Shown piece after piece: positions 7,815 through 16,303 of a stretch of 64,000 nt of DNA. The notes under the pieces are model-generated. The model saw only the letters and a program-made list of their open reading frames with translations, did not search any database and was not told where the DNA came from. Source of the DNA: Hymenobacter busanensis (GTDB lineage Bacteria > Bacteroidota > Bacteroidia > Cytophagales > Hymenobacteraceae); contig NZ_VTWU01000007.1 of NCBI RefSeq assembly GCF_008727865.1, positions 124,001-188,000 on the forward strand, given 5' to 3'. The position numbers and the translations under genes were made by a program. Each line of letters starts with the position of its first letter. Position 1 is the first letter of the stretch.

Positions 7815-8984
7815 ATGCCTCTTCGCCGCCTGCTGCATCCCATCCGTGAACTATCCGAGCAGGGCAAACTGGCCGGTCTGCTCCTGATTGCCGCCACCGC
7901 GGTGTCGTTGCTCGTCAGCAACAGCGGTGTCGGGCCCGCCTACCGCGCCTTTTGGGAAACCGAGGTGGGCTACGGCCTGCTGCAGAAGTCGTTGGCGCAT
8001 TGGGTCAACGACGGACTGATGGCCATTTTCTTCCTGCTGGTTGGCCTCGAAATCAAGCGCGAAGTGCTCTACGGCGAGCTGGCCCAGCCGCGCCAAGCCC
8101 TCGTGCCCGCGCTGGCCGCGCTGGGCGGCGTGGCCGTGCCCGCGCTGCTGTTTCTGAGTTTCACCCGCGGCACCGCAGCTAGCGCGGGTTGGGCCATTCC
8201 CACCGCCACCGATATTGCCTTTTCCCTGGGCATCCTCTCGTTGCTCGGCAACCGCGTGCCGTTTGGCCTGCGCGTGTTCCTCACCGCCCTAGCCATCATC
8301 GACGACTTGCTGGCCGTCATCATCATTGCCGTCTTCTACAGCGCCGGCCTGCACGTCCTGTATTTGCTGGCGGCGGCCGGGGTGTTTGCGCTGCTCCTGC
8401 TGCTGAACCGATTGCGCGTACGCCGCCTCGCGCCCTACCTGCTGTTGGGACTGCTGCTGTGGTTTTGCGTGCTCGAGTCGGGCATTCACGCCACAATTGC
8501 CGGCGTGCTGCTGGCGCTGGCCATACCCGTCGGGCGGCTCGAACGCCTCGAACACGCGCTCCAGCGGCCCGTCAATTACTTGGTGCTGCCGTTGTTTGCA
8601 CTCTGCAACACGGCCATTGTCCTCACCGGCAATGTGGGCGCTTCGTTGGCCTCACCGCTGGCCTGGGGTGTGGGTGCAGGCCTGTTGCTGGGCAAGCCGC
8701 TGGGCATTGTAGGCGTGACGGCCGGGCTGGTGCGCCTGGGCTGGGGCGAGTTGCCCGTGGGCGTGAGTTGGCGCCGGTTTATTGGGTTGGGCTTCACGGC
8801 CGGCATCGGCTTCACCATGGCTATTTTCATTGCCACGCTCTCGTTTCAGCAACCAGCCGAGGTCGATGTGGCCAAGCTGGCGGTGCTGCTTGGCTCGGCG
8901 GCGTCGGCCGTTGTGGGCATACTCATTCTGGCCCCTGGCCGTCCGCCCGAATTGGAAAGGCCGGATGACGGTGCGGAAGCCTGA
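7815..8984 (+). CDS. nhaA: Na+/H+ antiporter NhaA
   Basis: 389 residues, the normal NhaA length, ATG at 7815. About twelve membrane segments are seen. Diagnostic motifs include the N-terminal WVNDGLMAIFFLLVGLEIKR, the segment AIPTATDIAFSLGILSLLG, and the ion-binding pair IIDDLLAVIIIAVFYS with adjacent Asp residues that correspond to D163/D164 of the E. coli protein. It exchanges internal Na+ or Li+ for external protons across the inner membrane, giving salt and alkaline pH tolerance. It is transcribed divergently from the GNAT gene and convergently with the threonine aldolase gene. Confidence 0.96.
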   Translation: MPLRRLLHPIRELSEQGKLAGLLLIAATAVSLLVSNSGVGPAYRAFWETEVGYGLLQKSLAHWVNDGLMAIFFLLVGLEIKREVLYGELAQPRQALVPALAALGGVAVPALLFLSFTRGTAASAGWAIPTATDIAFSLGILSLLGNRVPFGLRVFLTALAIIDDLLAVIIIAVFYSAGLHVLYLLAAAGVFALLLLLNRLRVRRLAPYLLLGLLLWFCVLESGIHATIAGVLLALAIPVGRLERLEHALQRPVNYLVLPLFALCNTAIVLTGNVGASLASPLAWGVGAGLLLGKPLGIVGVTAGLVRLGWGELPVGVSWRRFIGLGFTAGIGFTMAIFIATLSFQQPAEVDVAKLAVLLGSAASAVVGILILAPGRPPELERPDDGAEA

Positions 8985-9059
8985 CATCCAGGACCGAAAC
9001 ATTGTCTTTCACCCCGGGTATTGGATTTCAATACAGGACCTTGGCCGCCGTGGCAAGGG

Positions 9060-10079
9060 CTACGCCGCCACGGTTTGCAGCGCCGCCAGCACCTGCGCAA
9101 TGCCTGCGTCGTCCACATCGAGGTGGGTGACGAAGCGCACCATCTGCGGGCCAAATGCCGACGCCTTAATGTCGTTTTTGGCCAGATGCGCCAGGAACTG
9201 GTCTTCGGTCAGCCCGTCTTTCAGCCGAAAAATGACAAGGTTGGTTTCGGCTGGCAACACAAAGTCGACGTACGGCGCTTCGGCCAACGCCTCGGCCAGC
9301 TGCTTGGCGCGGCGGTGGTCGTCGGCCAGTCGCGCCACGTGGTTTTCCAGCGCGTATAGGCCGGCGGCAGCTAGGTACCCGGCTTGGCGCCAGCCGCCGC
9401 CCATCACCTTCCGAATGCGCTTGCACTTGTGGATAAACGCCGCGCTGCCCACCAGCACCGAGCCCACCGGCGTGCCCAGGCCCTTGCTCAGGCAAATGGA
9501 AATGGTGTCGAACAGCTGGCCGTAATCTTCGCTGCGCTGCCCGGTGGCCACCAGGGCGTTGAAAATGCGGGCCCCATCGAGGTGCAGCGGAATGCCCTGG
9601 CGCTTGGCCAGGGCCGCAATTTCTTCCAGCGTCGCCCAATCGTAGCAGCTGCCGCCGCCTCGGTTGTGGGTGTTTTCGAGGCTGATGAGGCGCGTGGTGG
9701 GGTAGTGTACATTTTCGCTCCGGATAGCTGCCGCTACCTGCTGTGCCGTCACGCGGCCCCGGTCGCCGGCCAGCAGCGCCACCGACGCGCCCGAGTGAAA
9801 CGCAATGCCGCCCACCTCCCAGAGGTAAATGTGCGAGGTCTGCTCGCAAATCACCTCCGACAGCGGCTCGGTGTGGCCTTTGATGGCAATCTGGTTGGTC
9901 ATGGTGCCGGAGGGGCAAAACAGGCCGGCTTCCATGCCAAAACGGCGGGCGCATTCCTGTTCTAGGTCGCGCACGGTGGGGTCCTCTTCGTATACGTCGT
10001 CGCCCACCGGGGCGCGAAACATGGCCTCGAGCATGGCCGCTGTGGGCCGGGTAACAGTATCGGAACGTAGGTCAATCAT
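9060..10079 (-). CDS. ltaE: Low-specificity L-threonine aldolase
   Basis: 339 residues, ATG at 10079, starting MIDLRSDTVTRPT as is typical. Family marks are APVGDDVYEEDPTV, HLDGARIFNA (Asp contacting PLP) and ICLSKGLGTPVGS, which contains the PLP Schiff-base lysine (residues ~194-206). The enzyme cleaves L-threonine or L-allo-threonine to glycine and acetaldehyde in the cytoplasm. The gene stands alone; the convergent nhaA stop is 75 bases away. Identification is secure, while the threonine/allo-threonine preference cannot be read. Confidence 0.95.
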   Translation of the reverse strand: MIDLRSDTVTRPTAAMLEAMFRAPVGDDVYEEDPTVRDLEQECARRFGMEAGLFCPSGTMTNQIAIKGHTEPLSEVICEQTSHIYLWEVGGIAFHSGASVALLAGDRGRVTAQQVAAAIRSENVHYPTTRLISLENTHNRGGGSCYDWATLEEIAALAKRQGIPLHLDGARIFNALVATGQRSEDYGQLFDTISICLSKGLGTPVGSVLVGSAAFIHKCKRIRKVMGGGWRQAGYLAAAGLYALENHVARLADDHRRAKQLAEALAEAPYVDFVLPAETNLVIFRLKDGLTEDQFLAHLAKNDIKASAFGPQMVRFVTHLDVDDAGIAQVLAALQTVAA

Positions 10080-10330
10080 TGGAAAAAACTGGAAAAGCCG
10101 GCAAATGAGCAGAAAGAGGAGAGCGTATGCTTAAAGCTCGGACAGGGTCAGGCTTGCCTTGCAACGGGCCTACTGCGGTGTTCCGGCCTGCGCCTGCGCG
10201 CCCGGGTTGTGGCCCATTCCTCACGCTTCCGGCTGCCAAACTACGGACACGGCGGCGTCCGCGCTGCATGTTCGGCGGGCATCGGCGTAACAATCACGCG
10301 GCGAGGGGCAAAATCTGCCAAACTTTTCCT

Positions 10331-10338
10331 TACCTTTG
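10331..10338 (+). promoter_or_regulatory. -7 promoter box (TACCTTTG)
   Basis: A perfect TAnnTTTG box lies 40 bases upstream of the ATG at 10379. The upstream region up to 10079 is otherwise featureless and should also hold the divergent threonine aldolase promoter. Confidence 0.6.
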
Positions 10339-10378
10339 CCCGCTCAATTCTGCTGAATAGACTCAAACCGACCGCGTC

Positions 10379-10684
10379 ATGACCGTTACCCGTCTCAAGC
10401 GCAAGCACCGCAAGAACATTGCCCGTGCTAACAACAAAGTGCAAGAAATCAAGGACCTGCTCCGTACGCCCGTTCTCAAGAATGTGGACATCGAAGAGCT
10501 GAAGGCTGGTTTCAACAAAGGCGGCAACGCCGCTGCTGCACCTGCTGCGAAAGCCCCCAAAGCTGCCAAAGCCGCTACGGCTGCCGACAACGCTGCCGCG
10601 TTTGACGACGCCGAGGCCGTGACCAAGCCCGTAACCGAGGAAGGCCAGGCTGGCGAGCATCCCAAGCCGGAAATTGCTCTCTAA
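10379..10684 (+). CDS. Small basic protein with Ala/Lys-rich tail
   Basis: 101 residues, ATG at 10379. The first 45 residues are basic and helical (TVTRLKRKHRKNIARANNKV, then EIKDLLRTPVLKNVDIEELK). Residues 50-80 are rich in A, K and P (APAAKAPKAAKAAT), recalling histone-H1-like tails of bacterial DNA-binding proteins; the last 20 residues are acidic. It has its own promoter box and a strong terminator, so it is a monocistronic, probably well expressed gene. No named family is recognised; nucleic-acid binding is an inference from composition only. Confidence 0.75.
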   Translation: MTVTRLKRKHRKNIARANNKVQEIKDLLRTPVLKNVDIEELKAGFNKGGNAAAAPAAKAPKAAKAATAADNAAAFDDAEAVTKPVTEEGQAGEHPKPEIAL

Positions 10685-10726
10685 GCCCTGAGCCGCGGCC
10701 GGTCGGCTGCTGCCCATAGCATACTC

Positions 10727-10768
10727 AAAGCGCCTTTTCTGCCTTTGCCGGCGGAGAAGGCGCTTTTT
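10727..10768 (+). terminator. Bidirectional Rho-independent terminator
   Basis: The inverted repeat AAAGCGCCTTTTC (10727-10739) with GAGAAGGCGCTTT (10754-10766), one mismatch, is followed by TT and preceded by an A run. It separates the basic-protein gene from the convergent phosphoesterase gene. Confidence 0.8.
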
Positions 10769-10804
10769 GTTGCCCGTACCTTTCGCTAGCGGCGGCCGCC
10801 AAAG

Positions 10805-11308
10805 CTATTCCTTGGTGGCTCGGGGGCCCAGTTCCACAGCCTGCATGTCGAGCACTTTGCCGGCTTCGATGCGGAAACGCAGCAGCGTGCGCATGTGATG
10901 AAACCCGTGGCGGCCGGCGGCGCCGGGATTCAGGTGCAGCAAACCCAGTTGCCGGTCGGGCATGACGCGCAAAATGTGCGAGTGGCCGCAAATGAACAAG
11001 CCCGGCCGTTCGCGCAGCAGCAAAGCCCTCGCCGGGGGCGCGTAGCGGCCGGGGTAGCCGCCGATGTGGTGGATCAGCACTTTCAAGCCGTTCGCCGTGA
11101 AGAGCTGCGTTTCGGGGCAGCGCAGGCGCACCGCTCGGTCGTCGATGTTGCCCGACACGGCCCGCAGCGGGGCCAGGGCTTCCAGTTGGTCGAGCACTTT
11201 TTCGTCGCCTACGTCGCCGGCGTGCCAGATTTCGTCGCAGTCCTGCAAATGGTGCAGAATGCGCTCATCGAGGTAGCTGTGGGTGTCGGAAAGCAGGCCG
11301 ATGCGCAT
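10805..11308 (-). CDS. Metallophosphoesterase, YfcE/MJ0936 type
   Basis: 167 residues from the ATG at 11308 (MRIGLLSDTHSYLDERIL); a longer open frame upstream is not credible. All calcineurin-like motifs are present: SDTH (residues 7-10), HAGDVGDEKVL, VSGNIDD, LIHHIGGYPG and CGHSHILRV, followed by NPGAAG. These bind two metal ions. The small size places it with the YfcE-type phosphodiesterases. The cytoplasmic substrate is unknown. A TACCTTGG-like box lies ~45 bases upstream (11354). Confidence 0.93.
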   Translation of the reverse strand: MRIGLLSDTHSYLDERILHHLQDCDEIWHAGDVGDEKVLDQLEALAPLRAVSGNIDDRAVRLRCPETQLFTANGLKVLIHHIGGYPGRYAPPARALLLRERPGLFICGHSHILRVMPDRQLGLLHLNPGAAGRHGFHHMRTLLRFRIEAGKVLDMQAVELGPRATKE

Positions 11309-11566
11309 GAGAAAAGAGGAGAGAGGGTCGGATAGATAGTTGATAAGCGGGCCGCCAAGGTACAACGCGCGCCGTAGCGGGCCGAAAACGCGGCGGATTT
11401 CGCGGGGCGGTGTTACCTTTCCTGCCCGCAGCCGTATGCCGCCTGACGGGCTTCCACACCACACTTGTCCGTCGCCGGGCCTGTGCTTTCGTATCCCGAA
11501 ATTAATGCTGTGTTTTGCAGCCCTGCTGTATCCAAACCGGCTTCATTTTCCTCCCGACTTGCCGCG

Positions 11567-12256
11567 ATGAACGTCTTCATCAACGACATTCCGATTATCA
11601 TCAAGAAGACCTCCGAAAAGGTCTACAAGCACCGCTACGACCTGATTCTGGCGGCGGAAGATGAGTTTACATCCAAAGACTTGGTGGGCGACGTGCTGGT
11701 GCGCGACGTGACTCCCGGTTTCTTGGACCGGCTCCTGCGGCTCATGGAGGTCAAGAAGCTCAAGAAGCTGACCTCGCTCACGCTGATGGCGCGGAAGAAA
11801 AAAGCCCTCATCCTGCACCTCAAAGACCAGTTCCGCATTGCCAAAGCCGCCGGTGGCTTGGTGGTGAAAGATGGCATGGTGCTGATGATTTACCGCCTCG
11901 GCAAGTGGGATTTGCCCAAGGGTAAGCTCAAGAAGGAGGAAGACCCCGCCCAGGGCGCCCTACGCGAGGTAGAGGAGGAATGCAGCATCAAGGTGAGTTT
12001 GGCCGAAGAGCTGCCCAGCACCTGGCATTCGTACGCCTACAACGGCAACAAAATGCTGAAGAAAACCAACTGGTACGTGATGCAGTGCCTCGACGACTCC
12101 ATGATGAAGCCCCAGGCCGAGGAGTACATCGAAGAGGCCCGCTGGATGCAGCCCCAAGAGGCCTTAAAAGCACTGGAAGAATCCTACGCCTCCATTGCGT
12201 TGGTGGTACGCCACTACCTAAGCGAAATGGCCGGCGCGCCCGCCGAAGCCAAGTAA
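11567..12256 (+). CDS. NUDIX hydrolase with N-terminal extension
   Basis: 229 residues; the ATG at 11567 (MNVFINDIPIIIKK) is chosen over an upstream alternative start because the preceding 34 codons look untranslated. Residues 1-95 form an unassigned N-terminal domain typical of Bacteroidota NUDIX proteins. The NUDIX domain covers ~98-215: AAGGLVVKDGMVLMIYRLGKWDLPKGK, then the box GX5EX7REVEEEC (GKLKKEEDPAQ..REVEEECSI). The usual final Gly of the box is Cys here. The family hydrolyses nucleoside diphosphates linked to other groups. A lipoprotein gene follows after 43 bases. Confidence 0.9.
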   Translation: MNVFINDIPIIIKKTSEKVYKHRYDLILAAEDEFTSKDLVGDVLVRDVTPGFLDRLLRLMEVKKLKKLTSLTLMARKKKALILHLKDQFRIAKAAGGLVVKDGMVLMIYRLGKWDLPKGKLKKEEDPAQGALREVEEECSIKVSLAEELPSTWHSYAYNGNKMLKKTNWYVMQCLDDSMMKPQAEEYIEEARWMQPQEALKALEESYASIALVVRHYLSEMAGAPAEAK

Positions 12257-12299
12257 CCGAGTGGGCCCTGCGGGCGTACTGACCCTGTTTCTCCTCCCC

Positions 12300-12791
12300 A
12301 TGCGCATCGTACGCCCGTCCCTCTTATTGTTGCTCGTTGCACTGGTTTGTGCTTCGGCTTCGTGCACCCGTAGCACCCCATCCAGCGAAAAAGCCAGCCC
12401 CGGCAGCGAGGGTGGGCGCTCCTCTGAAGCCGTGAAGGTGAACATGCCTTCCTTGGTGGGGCGCAACATCGACCAGATTCGGAAGGTGCTGGGGCCGCCG
12501 GTCGAGTCCACCCAGTCGAGTGTGGGGATGGAGCCCACGGCCGCCCAAATGCAGTCGACCAAGGGCGAAGGATGGATCAATACCTTTGAATACAGCGGCT
12601 CGACCGTGGTGGCCACCTTTAATGCCCGCACCCGCAAAGTGCGCGACCTGGTGCTAATTGGCTCCAACGAAGAGGAGTTGATGCGCCGCGGCAACCTCAG
12701 CCTCGTCAGCCCAGACTACGTGGTACTGCCCGTCAACAACCCCACCGACCCCGCAAAAATCACCGGCATCCGGGTGGTAGCGCGGAAGTAG
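12300..12791 (+). CDS. Putative lipoprotein
   Basis: 163 residues starting at the ATG at 12300 (MRIVRPSLLLLLVALVCASA). A lipoprotein signal peptide ends in the lipobox SASC, with Cys at residue 22. The mature part begins with a Ser/Lys-rich linker, then MPSLVGRNIDQIRKVLGPPV, a segment reminiscent of SmpA/OmlA-like small beta-alpha domains, though that match is weak. It is probably anchored in the outer membrane or periplasm. The stop codon directly abuts the stop of convergent coaD, with no intervening base. Confidence 0.75.
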   Translation: MRIVRPSLLLLLVALVCASASCTRSTPSSEKASPGSEGGRSSEAVKVNMPSLVGRNIDQIRKVLGPPVESTQSSVGMEPTAAQMQSTKGEGWINTFEYSGSTVVATFNARTRKVRDLVLIGSNEEELMRRGNLSLVSPDYVVLPVNNPTDPAKITGIRVVARK

Positions 12792-13262
12792 CTATTGGTT
12801 ACTGATTACCGGAGGCATCGTGAAAGGCACAAAATCGTCGACGCTGCCGCCAAAGCGGTGAATTTCGCGGATGATGGTGCTGCTGATGGCGGCCAGCGGT
12901 GGCGAGGTAATCAGGAACACGGTTTCCAGCTGCGGATTGACGTGGCGGTTGGCCTGCGCAATCGTGTTTTCGTACTCGAAATCGGTGGTGTTGCGCAGCC
13001 CGCGCAGCAAAAACCGCGCACCTGTTTCGCGGGCAAAATCAGCCGTGAGGCCCTTGTACGACTGCACCGACACCCGCGACTCGTCGCGAAATACTTCCTC
13101 GATGATGCTCGTCATCTGCTCGACGGGCAAATAGCGCGTTTTGCTGCTGTTGTTGCCGATGGCCACAATAATGTGGTCGAATAGTTCGGTGCCGCGCCGC
13201 ACCACGTCGAGGTGGCCGTTGGTGAACGGGTCGAACGAGCCGGGAAAGAGGGCAATTCTCAT
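12792..13262 (-). CDS. coaD: Pantetheine-phosphate adenylyltransferase
   Basis: 156 residues from the ATG at 13262 (MRIALFPGSFDPFTNGHLDV). The nucleotidyltransferase motif PGSFDPFTNGH (T/HxGH type) and the C-terminal ISSTIIREI (SSTxxRE) are diagnostic, and length is standard. The enzyme transfers AMP to 4'-phosphopantetheine, the penultimate step of coenzyme A synthesis. It is the last gene of a three-gene minus-strand cluster after DUF3822 and a 103-residue protein, with 19 bases separating it from the latter. Confidence 0.97.
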   Translation of the reverse strand: MRIALFPGSFDPFTNGHLDVVRRGTELFDHIIVAIGNNSSKTRYLPVEQMTSIIEEVFRDESRVSVQSYKGLTADFARETGARFLLRGLRNTTDFEYENTIAQANRHVNPQLETVFLITSPPLAAISSTIIREIHRFGGSVDDFVPFTMPPVISNQ

Positions 13263-13281
13263 AAGAGAAGAGGTGAAGGGA

Positions 13282-13593
13282 CTATAGTTGAGCAAGCTCT
13301 TCTACCAAGCGCTGCTGCAACTCTTCTTGGTTTCTGGTAAGGCTGAGAATACGTGCTATCCTCAGTTTGGCAGTACGCACCATTTCCCTTGCAGCGGGTT
13401 CATTGCTGCAGAAGATGGTGTGAAACATGAGGCCATAGATACCGAGCGTGATGGAGAAAGGGGCAAATCCGCCCTGTTCAAGCGTAATGCGTGCTGCATT
13501 CACAAGCTCTTCGTCTAAGCGAATTAGGCCTTCCTCGGAGCCAGCCATGCCAATGGTCTTGCCCCCGTCAAAAGCTGTCCATTCGAAACTCAT
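13282..13593 (-). CDS. Hypothetical 103-residue protein between DUF3822 and coaD
   Basis: ATG at 13593. The protein starts MSFEWTAFDGGKTIGMAGSE and contains RLDEELVNAARITLEQGG, then a hydrophobic segment (FAPFSITLGIYGLMFHTIF) and a basic/helical C-terminus. It looks like a small alpha/beta cytosolic protein and no known domain is recognised. It sits 9 bases after DUF3822 and 19 bases before coaD on the same strand, so it is in their operon. Its base composition is less GC-rich than either neighbour. In related genomes the slot between DUF3822 and coaD is often occupied by the rRNA methyltransferase gene rsmD (from general memory), which is absent here. Confidence 0.7.
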   Translation of the reverse strand: MSFEWTAFDGGKTIGMAGSEEGLIRLDEELVNAARITLEQGGFAPFSITLGIYGLMFHTIFCSNEPAAREMVRTAKLRIARILSLTRNQEELQQRLVEELAQL

Positions 13594-13602
13594 ACAGCTG
13601 TG

Positions 13603-14493
13603 CTACTCCACCAAGTGGAGGCTGTACAGCTCAAAATACCGGTACTCGAACACGTCGTTCAGGCGGTAGCTGTAGCCAAGGTCGTAGGGACGGTTGCCGA
13701 AGCGCACGTGGCGGATGTACTTGCGCAGCACGTTGAACAGCACCGAGTCGTGCAGCAGGTCGCCCCACACGGTCACGTGGTCTTCGTCGGGGTTGAGGCC
13801 GAGCTCCTGCATCACTAGGATGGTGTAGTAGATGAAGTCTTCGGGCGTGCTGAAGGCGAAAACGTTGCAGAACTCCAGCCGTTTGTCGCGCACCACCACC
13901 ACCGTCAGCTCGTGCGGCCCCACGCTCAGGTACAGCCGGGGCGGGCCCTGCCGCTCGCTTTGGTGCACGGCCCCTTCGAGCAGGGCGCTGGTTTGATGCA
14001 GCAGCTTCTGGCCGGGGTAGGTGCGTTCAAACCATTCCACCAACGACTTTTCGGCCGCAAACACGCTCACCATATCCAAGCTGGGGTGATGAAACCGGCG
14101 CACGGCTTCGTGCTGGGCATCGGCGTGGTGGTGCAGCTGCAGGTAGCGGGCCTCGTCGCCGTCGCGGAAAAGCGGGGCAGGCAGCAGCGTGAAATGGCGG
14201 TTTTGCACGGCCAGCCGCACCCGGTTCCAGCCCGGCAGCCCTACCAGGTCGTGGTGCGCGGCCAGCTGCTGTACTTGCCCGGCCAGCGAAGTGGCGGCCT
14301 GCGGGGCGTAGTCTTCGAGCAGCACAAACTTGTTGCGGCGCACATCGGCCACGCCTACGCGCACGCCGGCGGCACCGGCGGTGAGGTAGAGGTTGTAACC
14401 GGCCAGCTGTTCGGCGTCGAGGGTTTCGTCGCGCAGGCGCAGCAGGGCCGGGGCAGGCGTGGCAGAGGCAGCAACGGAAGCGGCAGGAGTCAC
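13603..14493 (-). CDS. DUF3822 family protein
   Basis: 296 residues, apparently from a GTG at 14493. Recognisable DUF3822 features are VLLEDY..., LFRDGDEARYLQLHH, an internal RLYLSVGPHELTVVVV strand pair and the C-terminal KYIRHVRFGNRPYDLGYSYR. The fold resembles the actin/hexokinase-like ATPase superfamily, but no function is established. The position directly upstream of coaD is a conserved Bacteroidota arrangement. A TACCTTTA box about 27 bases upstream (14520-14527) could be its promoter. The first ~18 residues are Ala/Pro-rich, and a start further in is possible. Confidence 0.82.
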   Translation of the reverse strand: MTPAASVAASATPAPALLRLRDETLDAEQLAGYNLYLTAGAAGVRVGVADVRRNKFVLLEDYAPQAATSLAGQVQQLAAHHDLVGLPGWNRVRLAVQNRHFTLLPAPLFRDGDEARYLQLHHHADAQHEAVRRFHHPSLDMVSVFAAEKSLVEWFERTYPGQKLLHQTSALLEGAVHQSERQGPPRLYLSVGPHELTVVVVRDKRLEFCNVFAFSTPEDFIYYTILVMQELGLNPDEDHVTVWGDLLHDSVLFNVLRKYIRHVRFGNRPYDLGYSYRLNDVFEYRYFELYSLHLVE

Positions 14494-14553
14494 GGAGGAG
14501 CAGCTGGGTGGTGAGCCGCTAAAGGTACAACGGGGGGCGCAACTGGCCCGGCG

Positions 14554-15054
14554 TTATTTTAGCCGAAGCTGGGGAATGTAGGCGTCGTCGGCGCTGATCA
14601 AGTCGCGCAAAATGGGGTGCACCTGCTGGGGCGGCAGCGTCACCAACTCGCGCGGGGTGCGCCAGGCCAGGGCCGTGAGCAGCTGCCGGTCGGGCGCGTG
14701 CTCGGGGTCGTGGCCCAGCTGCAAATCGGCCTCCAGTTGGGCCGCATCCACGGGCAGCACCTCAAAAAACAGCTCAATGGCCTGCAGCTTGTCGCCGTGG
14801 TATTCGTGCAGATGCAGAAAGCGCCCGGCCGTCACGTGCAGGCCGGTTTCCTCTTGAAACTCGCGGGCTACGCCCTCGCGCAGGGTTTCGCCAAAGTGCC
14901 AGCCCCCGCCCGGCGGCGACCAAAACGGCTGCTTGTTGGGCAGCAGGCCCCGGTGCGCCGTGAGCAGCAGCGCGCCGCGGTGCACCAAAAGCCCGCAGAC
15001 GCGCACCCGGGCGCGTTCGGCGTAGGCCGCAAGGAGAGAGGCAGAGTTCGGCAA
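14554..15054 (-). CDS. NUDIX hydrolase
   Basis: 166 residues in a frame that opens at a TTG (15054), directly after an in-frame stop; no ATG is available, so TTG or a nearby GTG must be used. Residues 17-60 (VCGLLVHRGALLLTAHRGL, then KQPFWSPPGGGWHFGE) lead into the NUDIX box GETLREGVAREFQEETGL, which is complete. Later residues form the usual alpha/beta sandwich. The substrate is unknown. It is a single gene between DUF3822 and DUF4126 on the same strand. Confidence 0.88.
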   Translation of the reverse strand: MPNSASLLAAYAERARVRVCGLLVHRGALLLTAHRGLLPNKQPFWSPPGGGWHFGETLREGVAREFQEETGLHVTAGRFLHLHEYHGDKLQAIELFFEVLPVDAAQLEADLQLGHDPEHAPDRQLLTALAWRTPRELVTLPPQQVHPILRDLISADDAYIPQLRLK

Positions 15055-15164
15055 GGATAACTAACGTAAGGTGTGGGGTAGGGGCGCAACGCGGGGCAAC
15101 ACGGCATAGCAGCGTGGTCCGCACGGGGACAAACGTAGCAACTGTGCCCCGGTTGTCCAGCGCC

Positions 15165-15773
15165 TCAACGAGCGGGCGGCATTTCGCCCGTGGCGGCAGT
15201 ACGGGCTCGGCGCCGCTGCCGCCAGCGCCGCAGCCGGCTGAGTACGTACACCACCAGCGCCACGGCCACGCCGGCCACCAGCAGCGGCAGCAGCAACCCC
15301 AGCACCGTGCCCACCACCGCCAGCACGTTTTCCACGGTGGCCAGCACCGGGTTGCCCAGGCCGCCGGTAGCCACCGTAGAGCCCGCCCGCAACACCGCCG
15401 TGCCCGATTGAATGACGCCCGCCGTGCCGCCGCCCAGCACCGCGCCCAAGCCCCAGCGCAGCACCGGGTTCAGCTCCGGCAGCGCCGAGGTCATCAGCAA
15501 GGTGCCCGCAATAAAGGAGGCCGGCGTGGTCAGCGAATCCAGAAAATTATCGACGACGGGGAAGTAATAAGCCAGCATTTCGGCCAGCGTGGCCGTGCCC
15601 AACACCCCCAGTGCCGTCCACGAGCCCAGCCACGCAAACCCCGCCGACGGCGCCAGAAACCCCGTGCGGTAGGCAATGCTGGCCGCCAACAGCGGCACAA
15701 ACACCCGAAAGCCGCTGCACGCGGCCAGCGCCAGCCCTAGGGCGCCGGAAAGGAAGTAGTCGGATGGATTCAT
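15165..15773 (-). CDS. DUF4126 membrane protein
   Basis: 202 residues, ATG at 15773. The N-terminus (GALGLALAACSGFRVFVPLL, residues ~9-28) and following glycine-rich hydrophobic helices fit DUF4126, an integral membrane family of unknown function with about five membrane segments and a final helix before a basic tail (RLRRWRQRRRARTA). The -7-like box TACCTTCG (15785-15778 on the minus strand) ends only four bases before the ATG, so the mRNA may be leaderless. It could also be described as an uncharacterised transporter-like protein. Confidence 0.85.
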   Translation of the reverse strand: MNPSDYFLSGALGLALAACSGFRVFVPLLAASIAYRTGFLAPSAGFAWLGSWTALGVLGTATLAEMLAYYFPVVDNFLDSLTTPASFIAGTLLMTSALPELNPVLRWGLGAVLGGGTAGVIQSGTAVLRAGSTVATGGLGNPVLATVENVLAVVGTVLGLLLPLLVAGVAVALVVYVLSRLRRWRQRRRARTAATGEMPPAR

Positions 15774-16023
15774 GGCCCGAAGGTATGTCTCTGGCCCATA
15801 CGCACGAAGCCCAGTCGATAGTCGTTGCCCGGCCGCTTTCCTAAAGATTTGACGGAACTGGCATCCGGAGCACCGCGAAGCATCTTCCCTCGCTGAACAA
15901 GTCGTTGTTGCTGCTATCGTTCAGAGCAGACAGGGTTCTTCGCTGCGCTCAGCATTACAGACTGAGAATAATACACGACTTACTGACTTGGGCCTCCGTG
16001 AAAAGCTTCCGCTCATCTTCTGG

Positions 16024-16233
16024 CCCAAACACCCAACGCGGAATCGAAAACACCCCCCGAGCAAGGCAAAACACCTCCCGACTGTTGTGCAACACCTCCC
16101 GAGCGACGCGCAACCCCATCCGACCATTGCGCAACACCTCCCGACCATTGCGCAACACTTCATGACTGAACGAAAACACCCCACGACCGGAGCAAAACAC
16201 GATCCGGCTGGATAAAAACACCCCTGTACGTTG
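16024..16233. repeat. Degenerate 21-bp tandem repeat, about ten units
   Basis: Ten consecutive 21-base units can be aligned without gaps, starting at 16024, 16045, 16066 and so on to 16213. The shared core is GCRCAACACCTCCCGACCATT, with units 16129-16149 and 16087-16107 closest to it. Because 21 is a multiple of three, three frames remain open across most of it; on the minus strand it would read as repeats of GREVLRN. No unique spacers separate the units, so it is not a CRISPR array. Confidence 0.85.
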
Positions 16234-16271
16234 GCGCAACTCCTGCCCGCACATTCTCAGCAGCCCGCAGC

Positions 16272-16303
16272 TTGCCCCGCCCGACTCGCAAGGGGTACCT
16301 TTG
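16272..16303 (+). promoter_or_regulatory. Promoter of the thioesterase gene, likely leaderless
   Basis: TTG at 16272-16274, a 21-base spacer, and the perfect -7 box TACCTTTG at 16296-16303. The ATG begins at 16309, five bases after the box, which is where transcription normally starts, so little or no 5' leader is expected. Confidence 0.65.

Noticed and set aside
16024-16233. CRISPR-like tandem array
   Set aside because: Units are contiguous 21-mers without unique spacers; no cas genes. It is a tandem repeat.
15905-16254. Coding genes across the repeat (plus-strand 86 aa, minus-strand 99 aa)
   Set aside because: Open frames result from a 21-base period divisible by three. No promoter, plausible start or domain; repeats are degenerate.
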